Positions 35,630 through 44,374 of a stretch of DNA of 64,000 bases are shown here, in pieces. The notes below the pieces were generated by a model. It searched no databases. It saw only the letters and a list, made by a program, of their open reading frames with translations, and was not told where the DNA came from. Position 1 is the stretch's first letter. Each line of letters starts with the position of its first letter. A program made the translations under genes and the position numbers. This DNA is from CAVTJL01 sp963735065 (GTDB lineage Bacteria; Pseudomonadota; Alphaproteobacteria; Geminicoccales; Geminicoccaceae): positions 1-64,000 of the forward strand of contig CAVTJL010000003.1 in the NCBI GenBank assembly GCA_963735065.1, read 5' to 3'.

Positions 35630-36817
35630 TCAGCCTGTTGCGGGGACGGTGACGCGGCCGAGCGCCGCCTCGTCGACGGCGATGCCGAGGCCCGGCCGGT
35701 CGGGCAGCCGAAAGCAGCCAGCCTCGAGGCGCCAGTCGGAGGCCACGACCCCATCGAGACGTCCGGCCAGGCCCGCCTGGAACTCCGAGAGCAGCGCCGG
35801 GTCGCCGACCGCGGCCGCGAGATGCAGGGTCGCGGCCTGAAAGATGTCGAGCCCTGAGCCCATGTGCGGCGTCAGCCTCACGCCGCTGGCCAGCGCCAGC
35901 TCGGCCTGCCGGAGAAGGCCCGAGACGCCGGTGCGCCCGACATCGGGTTGGAGGATGTCGACGGCGCCGCCCTCGAGCCAGGGTGCTGCCTCGAGCGGTG
36001 TGTGAAGATGCTCGCCGAGCGCGATGGGAGCGCCCGGACACGCGCGCAGGGCTCGATGTCCTGCCAGGTCCTCGGGCGGCAGCGGGCATTCGAGCCAGTC
36101 GACGCCGAGCTCGCCATAGGCGGCCTTGGCCGTGCTCGCGGCGTCGAGGTCCGCAAGGCTCCAGAGGACGTCGATCATCCAGCGGCCGATCCCCGGGGCG
36201 CCCTGCCGCAGCGCCTCGAGCTCGGCGATCCCGCCGGCGGTGTCGGCGTCGTGGAAGATCTTGATGCCGGCCAGCCCCTGGTCGGCCCAGCGCCGGGCCG
36301 CCTCCATCCGCTCGGCTCGGCTGCCCTGACGCAGGCCCGAGAGGTAGGCGGGCACCGAGCGGCGCGGCGTGGAGGTGAGCAAAGCCGCAAGCGGCAGCCC
36401 GGCGCGCTGCGCCAGCGCATCCCACACGGCGATGTCGATCATCGCCAGGGCATCGAGATGGAAGCCCGAGAGATGTCCCCGGCCGCGCTGGATGTCGTAG
36501 CCAAGCTCCCAAAGCGACGCCGGGTGGTCGAAGCCCCGTCCCTGCAGCACGGGGGCCAGCAGGCTGCGCGCGACGAGGCAGGTGACCTCGGGTGCTATGG
36601 GCGCGTTGGCCTCGCCCCAGCCGACCCAGCCATCGTCGAGCTCGACCCGGACGATCGCGCTCTCGACCCGCGCCGCATAGACGGTGCGCCAGCCCGGCCT
36701 GAAGAGATAGCGGCCGGCCTCGCCGCCGACGAAGCCTTCCCAGTAGCTGCTGCCGCCCGGCACGACGTGGCGTGCCTCGATGCGGCGGATGCGGAAGCCC
36801 AGCGCGTCGCCCGCCAT
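35630..36817 (-). CDS. enolase-superfamily (muconate lactonizing/mandelate racemase-type) enzyme
   Basis: A 395-residue enzyme of the mandelate racemase group. Catalytic-barrel residues are the Lys in GIKIFHD (K186), metal ligands D216 (MIDVLW), E243 (WLECP) and E269 (ALGEH), and the D292/H318 pair (QPDVGR, TPHMGSG). It differs from the 10951-12105 enzyme in the lysine motif and so probably has a different acid-sugar substrate. It is divergent from the DapA-like aldolase gene 103 bases away. A dehydratase followed by an aldolase is the normal order of 2-keto-3-deoxy acid pathways. Confidence 0.88.
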   Translation of the reverse strand: MAGDALGFRIRRIEARHVVPGGSSYWEGFVGGEAGRYLFRPGWRTVYAARVESAIVRVELDDGWVGWGEANAPIAPEVTCLVARSLLAPVLQGRGFDHPASLWELGYDIQRGRGHLSGFHLDALAMIDIAVWDALAQRAGLPLAALLTSTPRRSVPAYLSGLRQGSRAERMEAARRWADQGLAGIKIFHDADTAGGIAELEALRQGAPGIGRWMIDVLWSLADLDAASTAKAAYGELGVDWLECPLPPEDLAGHRALRACPGAPIALGEHLHTPLEAAPWLEGGAVDILQPDVGRTGVSGLLRQAELALASGVRLTPHMGSGLDIFQAATLHLAAAVGDPALLSEFQAGLAGRLDGVVASDWRLEAGCFRLPDRPGLGIAVDEAALGRVTVPATG

Positions 36818-36920
36818 GTGCGGATGCTCCTCCCTGTTCTTGGTGAGCCTCGAAGGCCACTGCTAGGAAGGGGCATAAGCCGTCCGCAGCACGCGGCCAA
36901 GGCACAGGGGGAGGCAGGTC

Positions 36921-37823
36921 ATGCAGAGCCGAACGGGCTTCTTCGGCATCTATCCGATGCTCTATGCGCTTTTCGGTGCGGACGAGCGCCTGGACGCGTC
37001 GGCGATGCGGCGGCAGGTCGAAGGCTGCATCGCTGCCGGCGTGCACGGCATCGCCTGCCTCGGCATCGCGAGCGAGATGAACAAGCTGTCGAGCGCTGAG
37101 CGAAGGACCTTCCTCGAGATCACCGCCGAGGCGGTGGCCGGGCGGGTGCCGCTGGCCGTCACCGTGCCCGAGCCGAATGTGCCCGACCAGATCGCGTTCG
37201 CGCGCGCCGCCGAGGCGCTGGGTGCTGCCTGGCTCATCCTCCAGCCGCCGCCCGTCAAGGGCGTGCCCGAGCGGGCGCTGCTGCGCTTTTTCGGGCGCGT
37301 CGCCGACGCCTGCACGCGGCCGGTGGCGATCCAGAACAATCCGGTCAACATGGACGTCTTCCTGAGCGACGCCGGCCTCGCCGCGCTGGCCCGCAACCAT
37401 CCCAACATCCGGCTGCTCAAGGGGGAGGGGCCGGCACTCGGCACGCGGCGGATGATCGAGGCGACCGAAGGCCGGCTCGACTGCTTCGGCGGCCTCGCCG
37501 GCAAGGAGATCACGAGCCTGTTGCGGGCCGGCTGCGTCGGCTGCATCCCGGCCCCGGACTGCGTCGACGTCCATGTGCGCATCTTCGAGGCCATGGAGGC
37601 GGGCGACGAGGCCCTGGCGGAGCGCCTCTATCGGGACATCCTGCCGCTCATCACCTTCGTCAACAGCAGCGTCGAGGGCTATCTCTGCTACGGCAAGCGG
37701 CTGGTGGCACGTCGCCTCGGACTCGGTGACGTGCATCCACGCTGCCCCGCGATCGAGCCCGAGCCGCAGGGCACCGAGATCGTCGAGCGCTACGCGGCGG
37801 CGCTGGGGCCGCTCGGGCCCTGA
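36921..37823 (+). CDS. DapA/KDG-aldolase family protein with altered active site
   Basis: A 300-residue class I aldolase-fold protein of the dihydrodipicolinate synthase/N-acetylneuraminate lyase family. The Schiff-base lysine is kept (RLLKGEG, K167). The conserved catalytic tyrosine of the Y-N-x-P motif is Gln138 here (AIQNNPV), and the usual G-T-T-G-E phosphate/carboxylate loop reads GIASEMN. It is therefore not housekeeping DapA. A role as keto-acid aldolase or dehydratase paired with the divergent enolase-family enzyme fits the context. The start is ATG 36921 after GGGGGAGGC. Confidence 0.85.
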   Translation: MQSRTGFFGIYPMLYALFGADERLDASAMRRQVEGCIAAGVHGIACLGIASEMNKLSSAERRTFLEITAEAVAGRVPLAVTVPEPNVPDQIAFARAAEALGAAWLILQPPPVKGVPERALLRFFGRVADACTRPVAIQNNPVNMDVFLSDAGLAALARNHPNIRLLKGEGPALGTRRMIEATEGRLDCFGGLAGKEITSLLRAGCVGCIPAPDCVDVHVRIFEAMEAGDEALAERLYRDILPLITFVNSSVEGYLCYGKRLVARRLGLGDVHPRCPAIEPEPQGTEIVERYAAALGPLGP

Positions 37824-37838
37824 CGCGGTCCCCTGGGC

Positions 37839-39293
37839 TCAGCGCTCGATCTCGGCGCTCTCGCCGGGCGGCGGCGTGAAGACGAGCGAGCCTTCCGCCC
37901 CCACGGCCTCGCGCCCGCCCCATCTCTCCGTCATGGCCCGCTGATCGGCCTTGGCCCTGGCATCCACCGCCTCGGGATCGCAGAATTTTCTGAGTTGCTC
38001 CTCGAGCTTGGCGGCCTCGACCGTTCCTGTTCCGTCGGCAACGAGGTCCCGGGCTTCGTCCGGGTCGGACTCCAGATCAAAGAGCTGGCTCGGCATGCCG
38101 ACATAATAGACCAGCTTCTTGGAGCCCTCGCGGAGCATGAACGTGCCGCTGGCGGAGCCCGTCGCGTGATACTCCGCGAAGCCCAGGCGATCGGGGTCGG
38201 GCGGGGCCAGAAGCGAGCGGCCGGGCAGATCGGCGTCCTCGGGCGTCAGCTCGGCGCCGACGGCCTCGCAGACGGTCGGAAAGAGATCGACATGGCTGAC
38301 GATGTCGTCCCGCACCTGGCCGGCGGGGACGCCCGATCCTGCCAGCACAAGCGGCACGCCGATCGAGCCCTCGTACATGCAGCTTTTGCCGAAGAGGCCG
38401 TGCTGCCCGTAGAGGTCGCCATGATCGCTCGTGTAGAGGACGCGCGTGCTCTCGCCGAGGCCGCAGGCCTCGAGCTCGCGCAGGACCTGGCCCATCTGCT
38501 CGTCCAGGTGGGCCACGAGACCGAGATAGCCGGCGGCGACCCGGCGCAGCGCCGCCTCGTCGGTGATCTCACTCGTGCCCATGATCCGCCTCAGATGCTG
38601 GATCGCGGGATGCTCCGAGCGCTCGCCCGGCGCGTAGTGGCGGGGCAGGGCGACCGTTGCTTCGTCCTGAAGTCGAAAAAGCCGCTCCGGCACGCTGAAG
38701 GGCGGATGCGGGCTCGGGTAGGAGACGAACAGCACCCAGGGCTTTTTTGTCTTTGCTCGATGGCGGCGCAGCCAGTCGATGGCGGTCTCGGTGATCCGGC
38801 GATCGAAGCCCTGGTAGGGGGCCGTGCCGATGCCGGAGCGCTCCATGTAGAGCTCCCACTGGCCGCGATTGACATGCTCGTCGTCGAAGCCGCGCAGCAG
38901 CATGTGCACGCCGCCCTTGCCGCCCAGGATGTGCATGGGCAGCAGCTCCTCGGAGAAGCCGTTGTCGTCCTCGGTCGAGCGGAAGTGCAGCTTGCCGATC
39001 GAGACGACCTCGTGGCCCTGGTCGCGGATGCGACGCATCCAGGAAGGCACGCGCCCATCGTAGACGATGGCGTTGTCCCAATACCCCGTCTGGTGGGGAA
39101 AGCGGCCGGTGGCGAGTGCCGCCCGCGCCGGACAGCACAGCGGGCTCGCCGAATAGGCGTTGGTCCAGCGGGTGCCGGTGGCGGCCAGCCGGTCCAGGGT
39201 GGGCGTCGTCGCCTGCGCATGTCCGTAGCAGCCGGCAACGGCCCGGTTGTGATTGTCCGACAGAAGGATGAGCAGGTTTTTGGGCTCGGCCAC
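37839..39293 (-). CDS. type I sulfatase (choline-sulfatase-like)
   Basis: A 484-residue sulfatase. The formylglycine signature is PLCCPARAALATGR with modified C53. Metal and phosphate/sulfate ligands appear as LLSDN (D13, N14) and YTSDHGDLYGQHG. The length and the GHAQATTPTLDRLA segment fit the choline-sulfatase/arylsulfatase group. GTG 39293 is chosen over ATG 39317 because AGGGAG stands six bases before it. There is no signal peptide, so the enzyme is cytoplasmic and needs a formylglycine-generating enzyme encoded elsewhere. It is convergent with the DapA-like gene. Confidence 0.9.
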   Translation of the reverse strand: MAEPKNLLILLSDNHNRAVAGCYGHAQATTPTLDRLAATGTRWTNAYSASPLCCPARAALATGRFPHQTGYWDNAIVYDGRVPSWMRRIRDQGHEVVSIGKLHFRSTEDDNGFSEELLPMHILGGKGGVHMLLRGFDDEHVNRGQWELYMERSGIGTAPYQGFDRRITETAIDWLRRHRAKTKKPWVLFVSYPSPHPPFSVPERLFRLQDEATVALPRHYAPGERSEHPAIQHLRRIMGTSEITDEAALRRVAAGYLGLVAHLDEQMGQVLRELEACGLGESTRVLYTSDHGDLYGQHGLFGKSCMYEGSIGVPLVLAGSGVPAGQVRDDIVSHVDLFPTVCEAVGAELTPEDADLPGRSLLAPPDPDRLGFAEYHATGSASGTFMLREGSKKLVYYVGMPSQLFDLESDPDEARDLVADGTGTVEAAKLEEQLRKFCDPEAVDARAKADQRAMTERWGGREAVGAEGSLVFTPPPGESAEIER

Positions 39294-39513
39294 GTTGTGC
39301 TCCCTGATCTGCGGCATCGGCTCAACAGGCGCTACGGCGAGGTGGGCACGGCGGTCAAGGCCAGGCTCACGCGACCCGAGGAGATTGACGTGCGTCCGGC
39401 GCCCGGCTCAAAGTTGTGACAAGAGGCCGGAAGACAACGAGGTCGGGGGAAGCATCGATCATGTATGGCATGGAGACGGTTCAGGCTTTGTCGGGTGCTG
39501 TCGGAGAGCGGCG

Positions 39514-40218
39514 ATGAGAGGCTTGCTCCGGGCCGCCGGAGGGCTGCTCATCCTGGTCGTCCTCGCGGGCTGCGCGTCGACCAAGGTCACCTCGAGCCAG
39601 GCCTATGAGGGCCCGAAGCTGCCGCGGCCCGACCGCATTCTCGTCGACGACTTCGGCGCCACGCCGGGCGAGGTGCCAGCCGATTCGGGGCTCGCGGTCC
39701 ACGCCGCCGGCAACGCGCCGCAGACGCCCGAGGAGATCGCGATGGGCCGCAAGCTCGGTGCCGAGGTTGCGCGGCAGCTCGTCCTGGATCTCCAGAACAT
39801 GGGCCTGCCCGCCGTGCAGGCGGCCGGCCAGCCCCCGCCGCAGCCCAACGACATCGTCATCAAGGGCAACTTCTACTCGGTCGAGCAGGGCAACGCCGCA
39901 GAGCGCATCCTGATCGGGTTCAACGCCGGTGCCGACAATCTCGGGACGGCGGTCGAGGTCTATCAGATGACGCCCCAGGGTCTCCGGCGCCTCGGCGGCG
40001 GCGAGACCGACGCGACGGGCAACAAGACCCCCGGCATGGTGGCGCCAGCCGCCCTCTTCGTCGCAACCCACAACCCGATCGGGCTCATCGTCGTGGGGGC
40101 CATGAAGCTGCACGGCCAGGTGTCGGGCTCGGACACGGTCGAGGGCGACGCCAAGCGCACCGCCGACGCGATCGCAGCGCGCCTCAAGCAGGGCGCTGAG
40201 AAGCAGGGCTGGATCTGA
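39514..40218 (+). CDS. DUF4410-type lipoprotein
   Basis: A 234-residue exported lipoprotein. The signal peptide ends in the lipobox LVVLAGC with lipidated C20. The mature part matches the DUF4410 pattern: PDRILVDDF near the start, AEVARQLVLDLQNMGLPA, DIVIKGNF, and the C-terminal segment ending AIAARLKQ. ATG 39514 follows GGAGAG at 39503. The function of the family is unknown, but it is usually envelope-associated. A strong stem-loop follows the stop codon. Confidence 0.85.
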   Translation: MRGLLRAAGGLLILVVLAGCASTKVTSSQAYEGPKLPRPDRILVDDFGATPGEVPADSGLAVHAAGNAPQTPEEIAMGRKLGAEVARQLVLDLQNMGLPAVQAAGQPPPQPNDIVIKGNFYSVEQGNAAERILIGFNAGADNLGTAVEVYQMTPQGLRRLGGGETDATGNKTPGMVAPAALFVATHNPIGLIVVGAMKLHGQVSGSDTVEGDAKRTADAIAARLKQGAEKQGWI

Positions 40219-40222
40219 TCAC

Positions 40223-40271
40223 GGAGGCTGTCGGGCCACGTGCCGGATTAGGCGCGCTCCCGACAGCCTCC
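40223..40271 (+). terminator. stem-loop after the lipoprotein gene
   Basis: GGAGGCTGTCGGG (40223-40235) and CCCGACAGCCTCC (40259-40271) form a perfect 13-bp stem with a 23-base loop, starting 5 bases after the stop codon at 40218. No T-run follows, so termination is inferred from position and stem strength. Confidence 0.7.
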
Positions 40272-40416
40272 TCGAGACGCAGCGCGCACCGGATCGGCAT
40301 CCATCGTCCGAGCCGTTGACGTCCCAGCCTAGGATGAGTTCCTGGCCGCGGGGTTGGCCAGGAGCGCGGCGCTACTAGGCTTTCTCACGCAGCTCGAACG
40401 GTCGGGAGAGACATGC

Positions 40417-41553
40417 GTGCAGAACCTTGAGGGCGATATCCAACATCTGGCGCCGCTGGCCGCGCATCTGGCTCTGCGGTGGCATGCCTGGCTGCTGGCG
40501 GGGCTCATCCTGCTGGTGGCGCTGCTCGCCGCCTGGATCGCGCATCGCCTGACCTTCGTCATGCTGCGGCGTGGTCTCGGCCGATCGCACGAGGCCTTCG
40601 ACGGGACGCTGAGGCGCTATCTGAGCCGCCCGCTGGGCCTGATCCTGCCGGCCATCGCTCTTCTGATCGTGTTGCCGATGCTGCCCGTCTCGGCCGTCAC
40701 GACGGGATGGATTGCCCGTCTCCTCGGCCTGACACTGACCGCCGGCATCGGCTGGCTCGCCATCGCCGGTGTCGGCATCCTGGCCGATCTCGTGCTCGAT
40801 CGCTCGCGTGCCAACGCCCGCAGCGGCCTCGCCGGCCGCCGGCTGCGTACCGAGAGCCAAGTGTTTCGGCGCATCGCCATCAGCATCATCGTCGTCGTGA
40901 CGGCAGGCGTCATGCTGATGAGCTTTCCCAGCGTCCGCCATATCGGGGTCAGCCTCTTCGCCTCTGCCGGCGTCGCCGGGTTGGTTGCCGGCCTCGCCGC
41001 CCGGCCGACGATCTCGAACCTCATCGCCGGCGTGCAGATCGCGCTCGCCCAGCCCATCCGCATCGACGACGTCGTCATCGTCGAGGGCGAGTGGGGCTGG
41101 ATCGAGGAGATCACCATGACCTACGTCGTGGTCCGCGTCTGGGACCTGCGCCGCCTGGTGGTGCCGCTCTCCCGGTTCATCGAGCAGCCCTTCCAGAACT
41201 GGAGCCGCACCAGCGAGGAGCTGCTCGGCACGGTCTTCGTCTACGCCGACTACACGGTGAGCGTCGATGCGCTGAGGCAGGAGCTGAAGCACATCCTGGA
41301 TGGTGCCGAGCTCTGGGATCGCAAGGCCTGGGGCCTGCAGGTGACGGATGCGAGCGAGCACACCTTGCAGCTCAGGGCGCTGATGAGCGCCTCCGACTCC
41401 GGACGGCTGTGGGATCTCCGCTGCCAGGTGCGCGAGCGGCTGATCGACTTTCTCCAGCAGAGCCAGCCCGAGGCGCTTCCGCATGCCCGCCTGCGGCTAC
41501 CCGAGCAGAGCGTGACGCTCGACCCGGCGCGGCCGGCGGGCCAAGAGGCGTAG
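40417..41553 (+). CDS. mechanosensitive ion channel family protein (MscS-like)
   Basis: A 378-residue membrane protein with four or five helices and an MscS domain. The pore helix reads FASAGVAGLVAGLAARPTIS, with the Gly/Ala packing pattern of MscS TM3, and the beta domain carries QPIRIDDVVIVEGEWGWIEEI. It gates under membrane tension to release osmolytes. GTG 40417 is preferred because GGGAGAG precedes it; the frame from TTG 40354 has no ribosome site. The longer N-terminus with additional helices is usual for plant-type and YnaI-type members. Confidence 0.9.
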   Translation: MQNLEGDIQHLAPLAAHLALRWHAWLLAGLILLVALLAAWIAHRLTFVMLRRGLGRSHEAFDGTLRRYLSRPLGLILPAIALLIVLPMLPVSAVTTGWIARLLGLTLTAGIGWLAIAGVGILADLVLDRSRANARSGLAGRRLRTESQVFRRIAISIIVVVTAGVMLMSFPSVRHIGVSLFASAGVAGLVAGLAARPTISNLIAGVQIALAQPIRIDDVVIVEGEWGWIEEITMTYVVVRVWDLRRLVVPLSRFIEQPFQNWSRTSEELLGTVFVYADYTVSVDALRQELKHILDGAELWDRKAWGLQVTDASEHTLQLRALMSASDSGRLWDLRCQVRERLIDFLQQSQPEALPHARLRLPEQSVTLDPARPAGQEA

Positions 41554-41582
41554 ATCATCGGCGAGGCGGGTAGTGGCCCACC

Positions 41583-42404
41583 TCAGTACTGGATGCTGTA
41601 GCGGTACGCGACTGCCTTCAGGATCCGCCGCAGCACGGCGTTGGCGACGAAGCCCATCACACCAAGTGTCAAAATGCCGGCGAAGACATAGTCGGTCTGG
41701 GCGAAGAGGCGGGAGCTGAAGATCAAAAAGCCGATGCCGCTCTGGGCGGCCACGAACTCGGCGGCGATGACGGTCATGAAGGCGTTGCCCAGCGCCATGC
41801 GGATGCCGGTGATGGCCGCCGGCACGCTGGCCGGCACGATGACGTGCCAGAACACCTGGGCCGGCTTCGCGCCCAGGCACTGCGCCGCCCGCACCTTTTC
41901 CTTCTCGACCGCCATGGCGCCGGCCATGGTGGAAAGGAACGTGACAAAGAAGGAAGTATAGACGATCAGGAGAACTTTCGAGAGCTCGCCCAGGCCGAAC
42001 CAGATGAGGAAGAGGGTGATGAAGGCGATGGGCGGGATGTAGCGAAAGAACTCGATATAGGGCTCGGTGAGGGTGCGCAGGATGGAGCTGCGGCCGGTCA
42101 GCATGCCGAGCGGCACCGCCACGGCGCAGCCCAGGAGCCAGCCGGAGATGATCCGAAAATAGCTGATGCCGATGTCCCGGAGCAGCGAGCCGTCGGCGAT
42201 CGAGATGGCGATGGCGCTGAAGACGTCGAGCGGCGGCGGAAAGAGGATCGGGATCGTGGTCCAGGCGATGATCTGCCAGACCGCCAAGGTGGCGACCGCG
42301 AGCCCGCCATAAAGGGCGAGGGAGCGCCAGCGCAGTCGTGCGGTCAGCCGGCCCAGCCCTTGGGATCGCGTGCTTCCGACGGGAAGAGGCTCGCTACGCA
42401 GCAT
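41583..42404 (-). CDS. ABC transporter permease (nitrate/sulfonate/taurine type)
   Basis: A 273-residue inner-membrane subunit with about six helices. The EAA loop that touches the ATPase is AAQCLGAKPAQVFWHVIVPASVPAAITGIR, given here in part: CLGAKPAQVFWHVIVPAS. It belongs to the SsuC/TauC branch. Its start overlaps the ATPase gene by 11 bases. It is the last gene of a three-gene importer operon whose promoter carries a LacI-type operator. Confidence 0.92.
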   Translation of the reverse strand: MLRSEPLPVGSTRSQGLGRLTARLRWRSLALYGGLAVATLAVWQIIAWTTIPILFPPPLDVFSAIAISIADGSLLRDIGISYFRIISGWLLGCAVAVPLGMLTGRSSILRTLTEPYIEFFRYIPPIAFITLFLIWFGLGELSKVLLIVYTSFFVTFLSTMAGAMAVEKEKVRAAQCLGAKPAQVFWHVIVPASVPAAITGIRMALGNAFMTVIAAEFVAAQSGIGFLIFSSRLFAQTDYVFAGILTLGVMGFVANAVLRRILKAVAYRYSIQY

Positions 42405-43182
42405 GCGGCATTCCGCTGGCCTCGGGATGGAGAAGCGCGTTCAGCTCGTTGTAGAGCTCGCCGAATTCCGCGGTCATGGCGCCGCGCGGGCGGGGAAGGG
42501 TGATCGGGCGGGTGGCGATCACGCGTGCCCCGGGGCCGTGCGACATCACCGCCACGCGGTCGGCAAGCCAGATCGCCTCGTTGATGTCGTGGGTGATGAA
42601 GACCACCGTCTTGCGGCTCTGCATCCAGATCTGGGCCAGCTCCTCCTGCATCCTCCGCCGGGTCTGCGCGTCGAGGGCGCCGAACGGCTCGTCCATCAGG
42701 AGGATGTGAGGGTTGTTGGCGAGCACACGGGCGATCTGCACGCGCTGCTTCATGCCGCCCGACAGCTCGCGCGGGAACTTCTTTCGATGGTCCGCGAGGC
42801 CGACCAGGACGAGGTTCTTCTCGATGGTGGCCTGGCGCTCGGCCGGGGCGACGCCGCGCATCTTGAGGCCGAAGCCCACATTCTCCTCGACCGTGAGCCA
42901 CGAGAAGAGCGCGATCTCGCTCTGGAACACCACGCCCCTGTCCTCGGACGGGCCCGTGACGTCCTTGCCGAAGACGCGAATGCGGCCGGCGCTGGGTGCC
43001 TCGAAGCCGGCGATCAGGTTGAGCACCGTCGACTTCCCGCAGCCCGTGGGCCCAAGAAGGCAAAGGAACTCGCCGTCGCCGACCTCGAGGTCGACACCCT
43101 CGAGGACGGCGACGCCCCCATCCGTCTCGTCGGAGCGCGAGAAGCGCTTGGCGACGCCGGCAAGCTCGATCGCTCGCTCCAT
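42394..43182 (-). CDS. ABC transporter ATP-binding protein (nitrate/sulfonate/taurine type)
   Basis: A 262-residue ATPase of the SsuB/TauB branch. Walker A is GPTGCGKST, the signature motif LSGGMKQRVQIARVLA, Walker B ILLMDEPFGALD, and the switch His is in FITHDINEA. It powers import with the permease and binding protein encoded on either side; the gap to the binding-protein gene is 16 bases. Confidence 0.94.
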   Translation of the reverse strand: MERAIELAGVAKRFSRSDETDGGVAVLEGVDLEVGDGEFLCLLGPTGCGKSTVLNLIAGFEAPSAGRIRVFGKDVTGPSEDRGVVFQSEIALFSWLTVEENVGFGLKMRGVAPAERQATIEKNLVLVGLADHRKKFPRELSGGMKQRVQIARVLANNPHILLMDEPFGALDAQTRRRMQEELAQIWMQSRKTVVFITHDINEAIWLADRVAVMSHGPGARVIATRPITLPRPRGAMTAEFGELYNELNALLHPEASGMPHAA

Positions 43183-43198
43183 CGACCGGTCTTGCCCC

Positions 43199-44200
43199 CT
43201 AGAGGCCGCGGACGAGGCCGGGATCGATGGCGCGCAGATATTGCGGCGCGAAGACCTTCGACATGTCCGGCACGTCGCCTTTGAGCTTGCCGTTGGCCTT
43301 CATCCACTCGCCGACCGGGGTGAAGGCGTCGAGCGCCGCCTTGTCGAGATAGACGCTCCAGTCGAAGTTGACCCGCTTGAGCTGCGCCGCCACGTCGGAA
43401 GCGGACTTGAGGTTGAGCTTCTTGGCCGTGATCTTGGCCGTCTCCTCGGGATTGGCCTTGATGAACTCGTTGGCCTCGATCATCGCGCGCAGCAGCGAGG
43501 TGGTGGCGTCCGGGTGCGCGTCGCACCAGGCCCGGTTCATCTCGAGATAGGTCCGGGTGAGGTAGGCCACGTCGATGTTGGGCTCGAGCAGGTGCGCCCG
43601 ATCCTTCATGATCTCGAGGCCGCGGCTGATCATCGGCTCGAGCCAGACATAGCCGTCGATGTCGCCCTTGGCGAAGAGCGCCACCTGCTCCGATGCCGCG
43701 ACATTGACGAGTGTCACCTTGTCCTTGGGCACGCCCTCGTGCGCGAGATAGCGGTCGAAGGCGTAGTCGGCGCTCGACCCGTAGATCAGCCCGATCTTCT
43801 TGCCGGCGAGATCCGCCGGCTTGGCGATGGTCGAGAGGCAGACGATGCGCAGGTCGTGGACGGTGATGAAGACCGCCGGCACGACGAGGTCGGCGCCCTT
43901 CGAGACGAGCGCCATGAGCGGGAACTCGACCGTGCCCGCCGTCTCGGCCTGACCGGCCACCACGGCCTGGGTGCCGAGAAAGCCTACGTCGAACAGCAGG
44001 ACCGAGCCGTCGATGCCGTGCTTCTTGAAGAGCCCCGTCGCCTCGGCGACGTAGAGGTCCGCATAGCCGATATTGGCGCCGGCCGTGAGGCGGATCGTCA
44101 CCGGATCCGCGGCCCGCGCCGACCTGCTGCCCAGCCGGATCACCAGCGGCGCCGCGGCCATGCCTGCCAGGGCCCCACGTCGCGTCACGCGTCCAATCAT
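43199..44200 (-). CDS. ABC transporter substrate-binding protein (NMT1/SsuA-like)
   Basis: A 333-residue periplasmic binding protein. The N-terminus has a twin-arginine-like signal (VTRRGALAGM ... SARAAD, about 30 residues). The mature domain has the NMT1/THI5/SsuA pattern: GYADLYVAEATGLFKKHGID near the start and LAGKKIGLIYGSSADYAFD in the hinge region. Substrates of this group are sulfonates, nitrate, pyrimidine precursors or aromatic acids, and the present one is unknown. It is the first gene of the importer operon, with the operator 44316-44329 about 115 bases upstream. Confidence 0.92.
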   Translation of the reverse strand: MIGRVTRRGALAGMAAAPLVIRLGSRSARAADPVTIRLTAGANIGYADLYVAEATGLFKKHGIDGSVLLFDVGFLGTQAVVAGQAETAGTVEFPLMALVSKGADLVVPAVFITVHDLRIVCLSTIAKPADLAGKKIGLIYGSSADYAFDRYLAHEGVPKDKVTLVNVAASEQVALFAKGDIDGYVWLEPMISRGLEIMKDRAHLLEPNIDVAYLTRTYLEMNRAWCDAHPDATTSLLRAMIEANEFIKANPEETAKITAKKLNLKSASDVAAQLKRVNFDWSVYLDKAALDAFTPVGEWMKANGKLKGDVPDMSKVFAPQYLRAIDPGLVRGL

Positions 44201-44315
44201 CGTGCCATCCCCTACAGCCCTTCGGGCTTGTTCTGTCCTGCTCTAATGGCCGGTGGTGGAAGCGGGCCTCGGCGAGCCTGCCATGGACCGGGAGCGGCGC
44301 CTCCACCGGGCGCTA

Positions 44316-44329
44316 TGATAACGTTGCCA
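44316..44329. promoter_or_regulatory. LacI-type operator upstream of the ABC importer operon
   Basis: TGATAACGTTGCCA has the central CG dyad AACGTT typical of LacI-family operators. It is nearly identical to the site 46258-46271 in front of the LacI-type gene; TATGA-Y-AACGTT is shared, with flanking CA. It lies in the intergenic region upstream of the binding-protein gene. Confidence 0.75.
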
Positions 44330-44374
44330 TCGACGCGCTGTCAAAGCGCTAGGGGCACAAGGGCGGCCCGCTCC

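Noticed and set aside
44349..44374. Extension of the dienelactone hydrolase or an extra ORF near the operator
   Set aside because: The frames there are shadows with no ribosome site, and the hydrolase stop at 44375 is firm.
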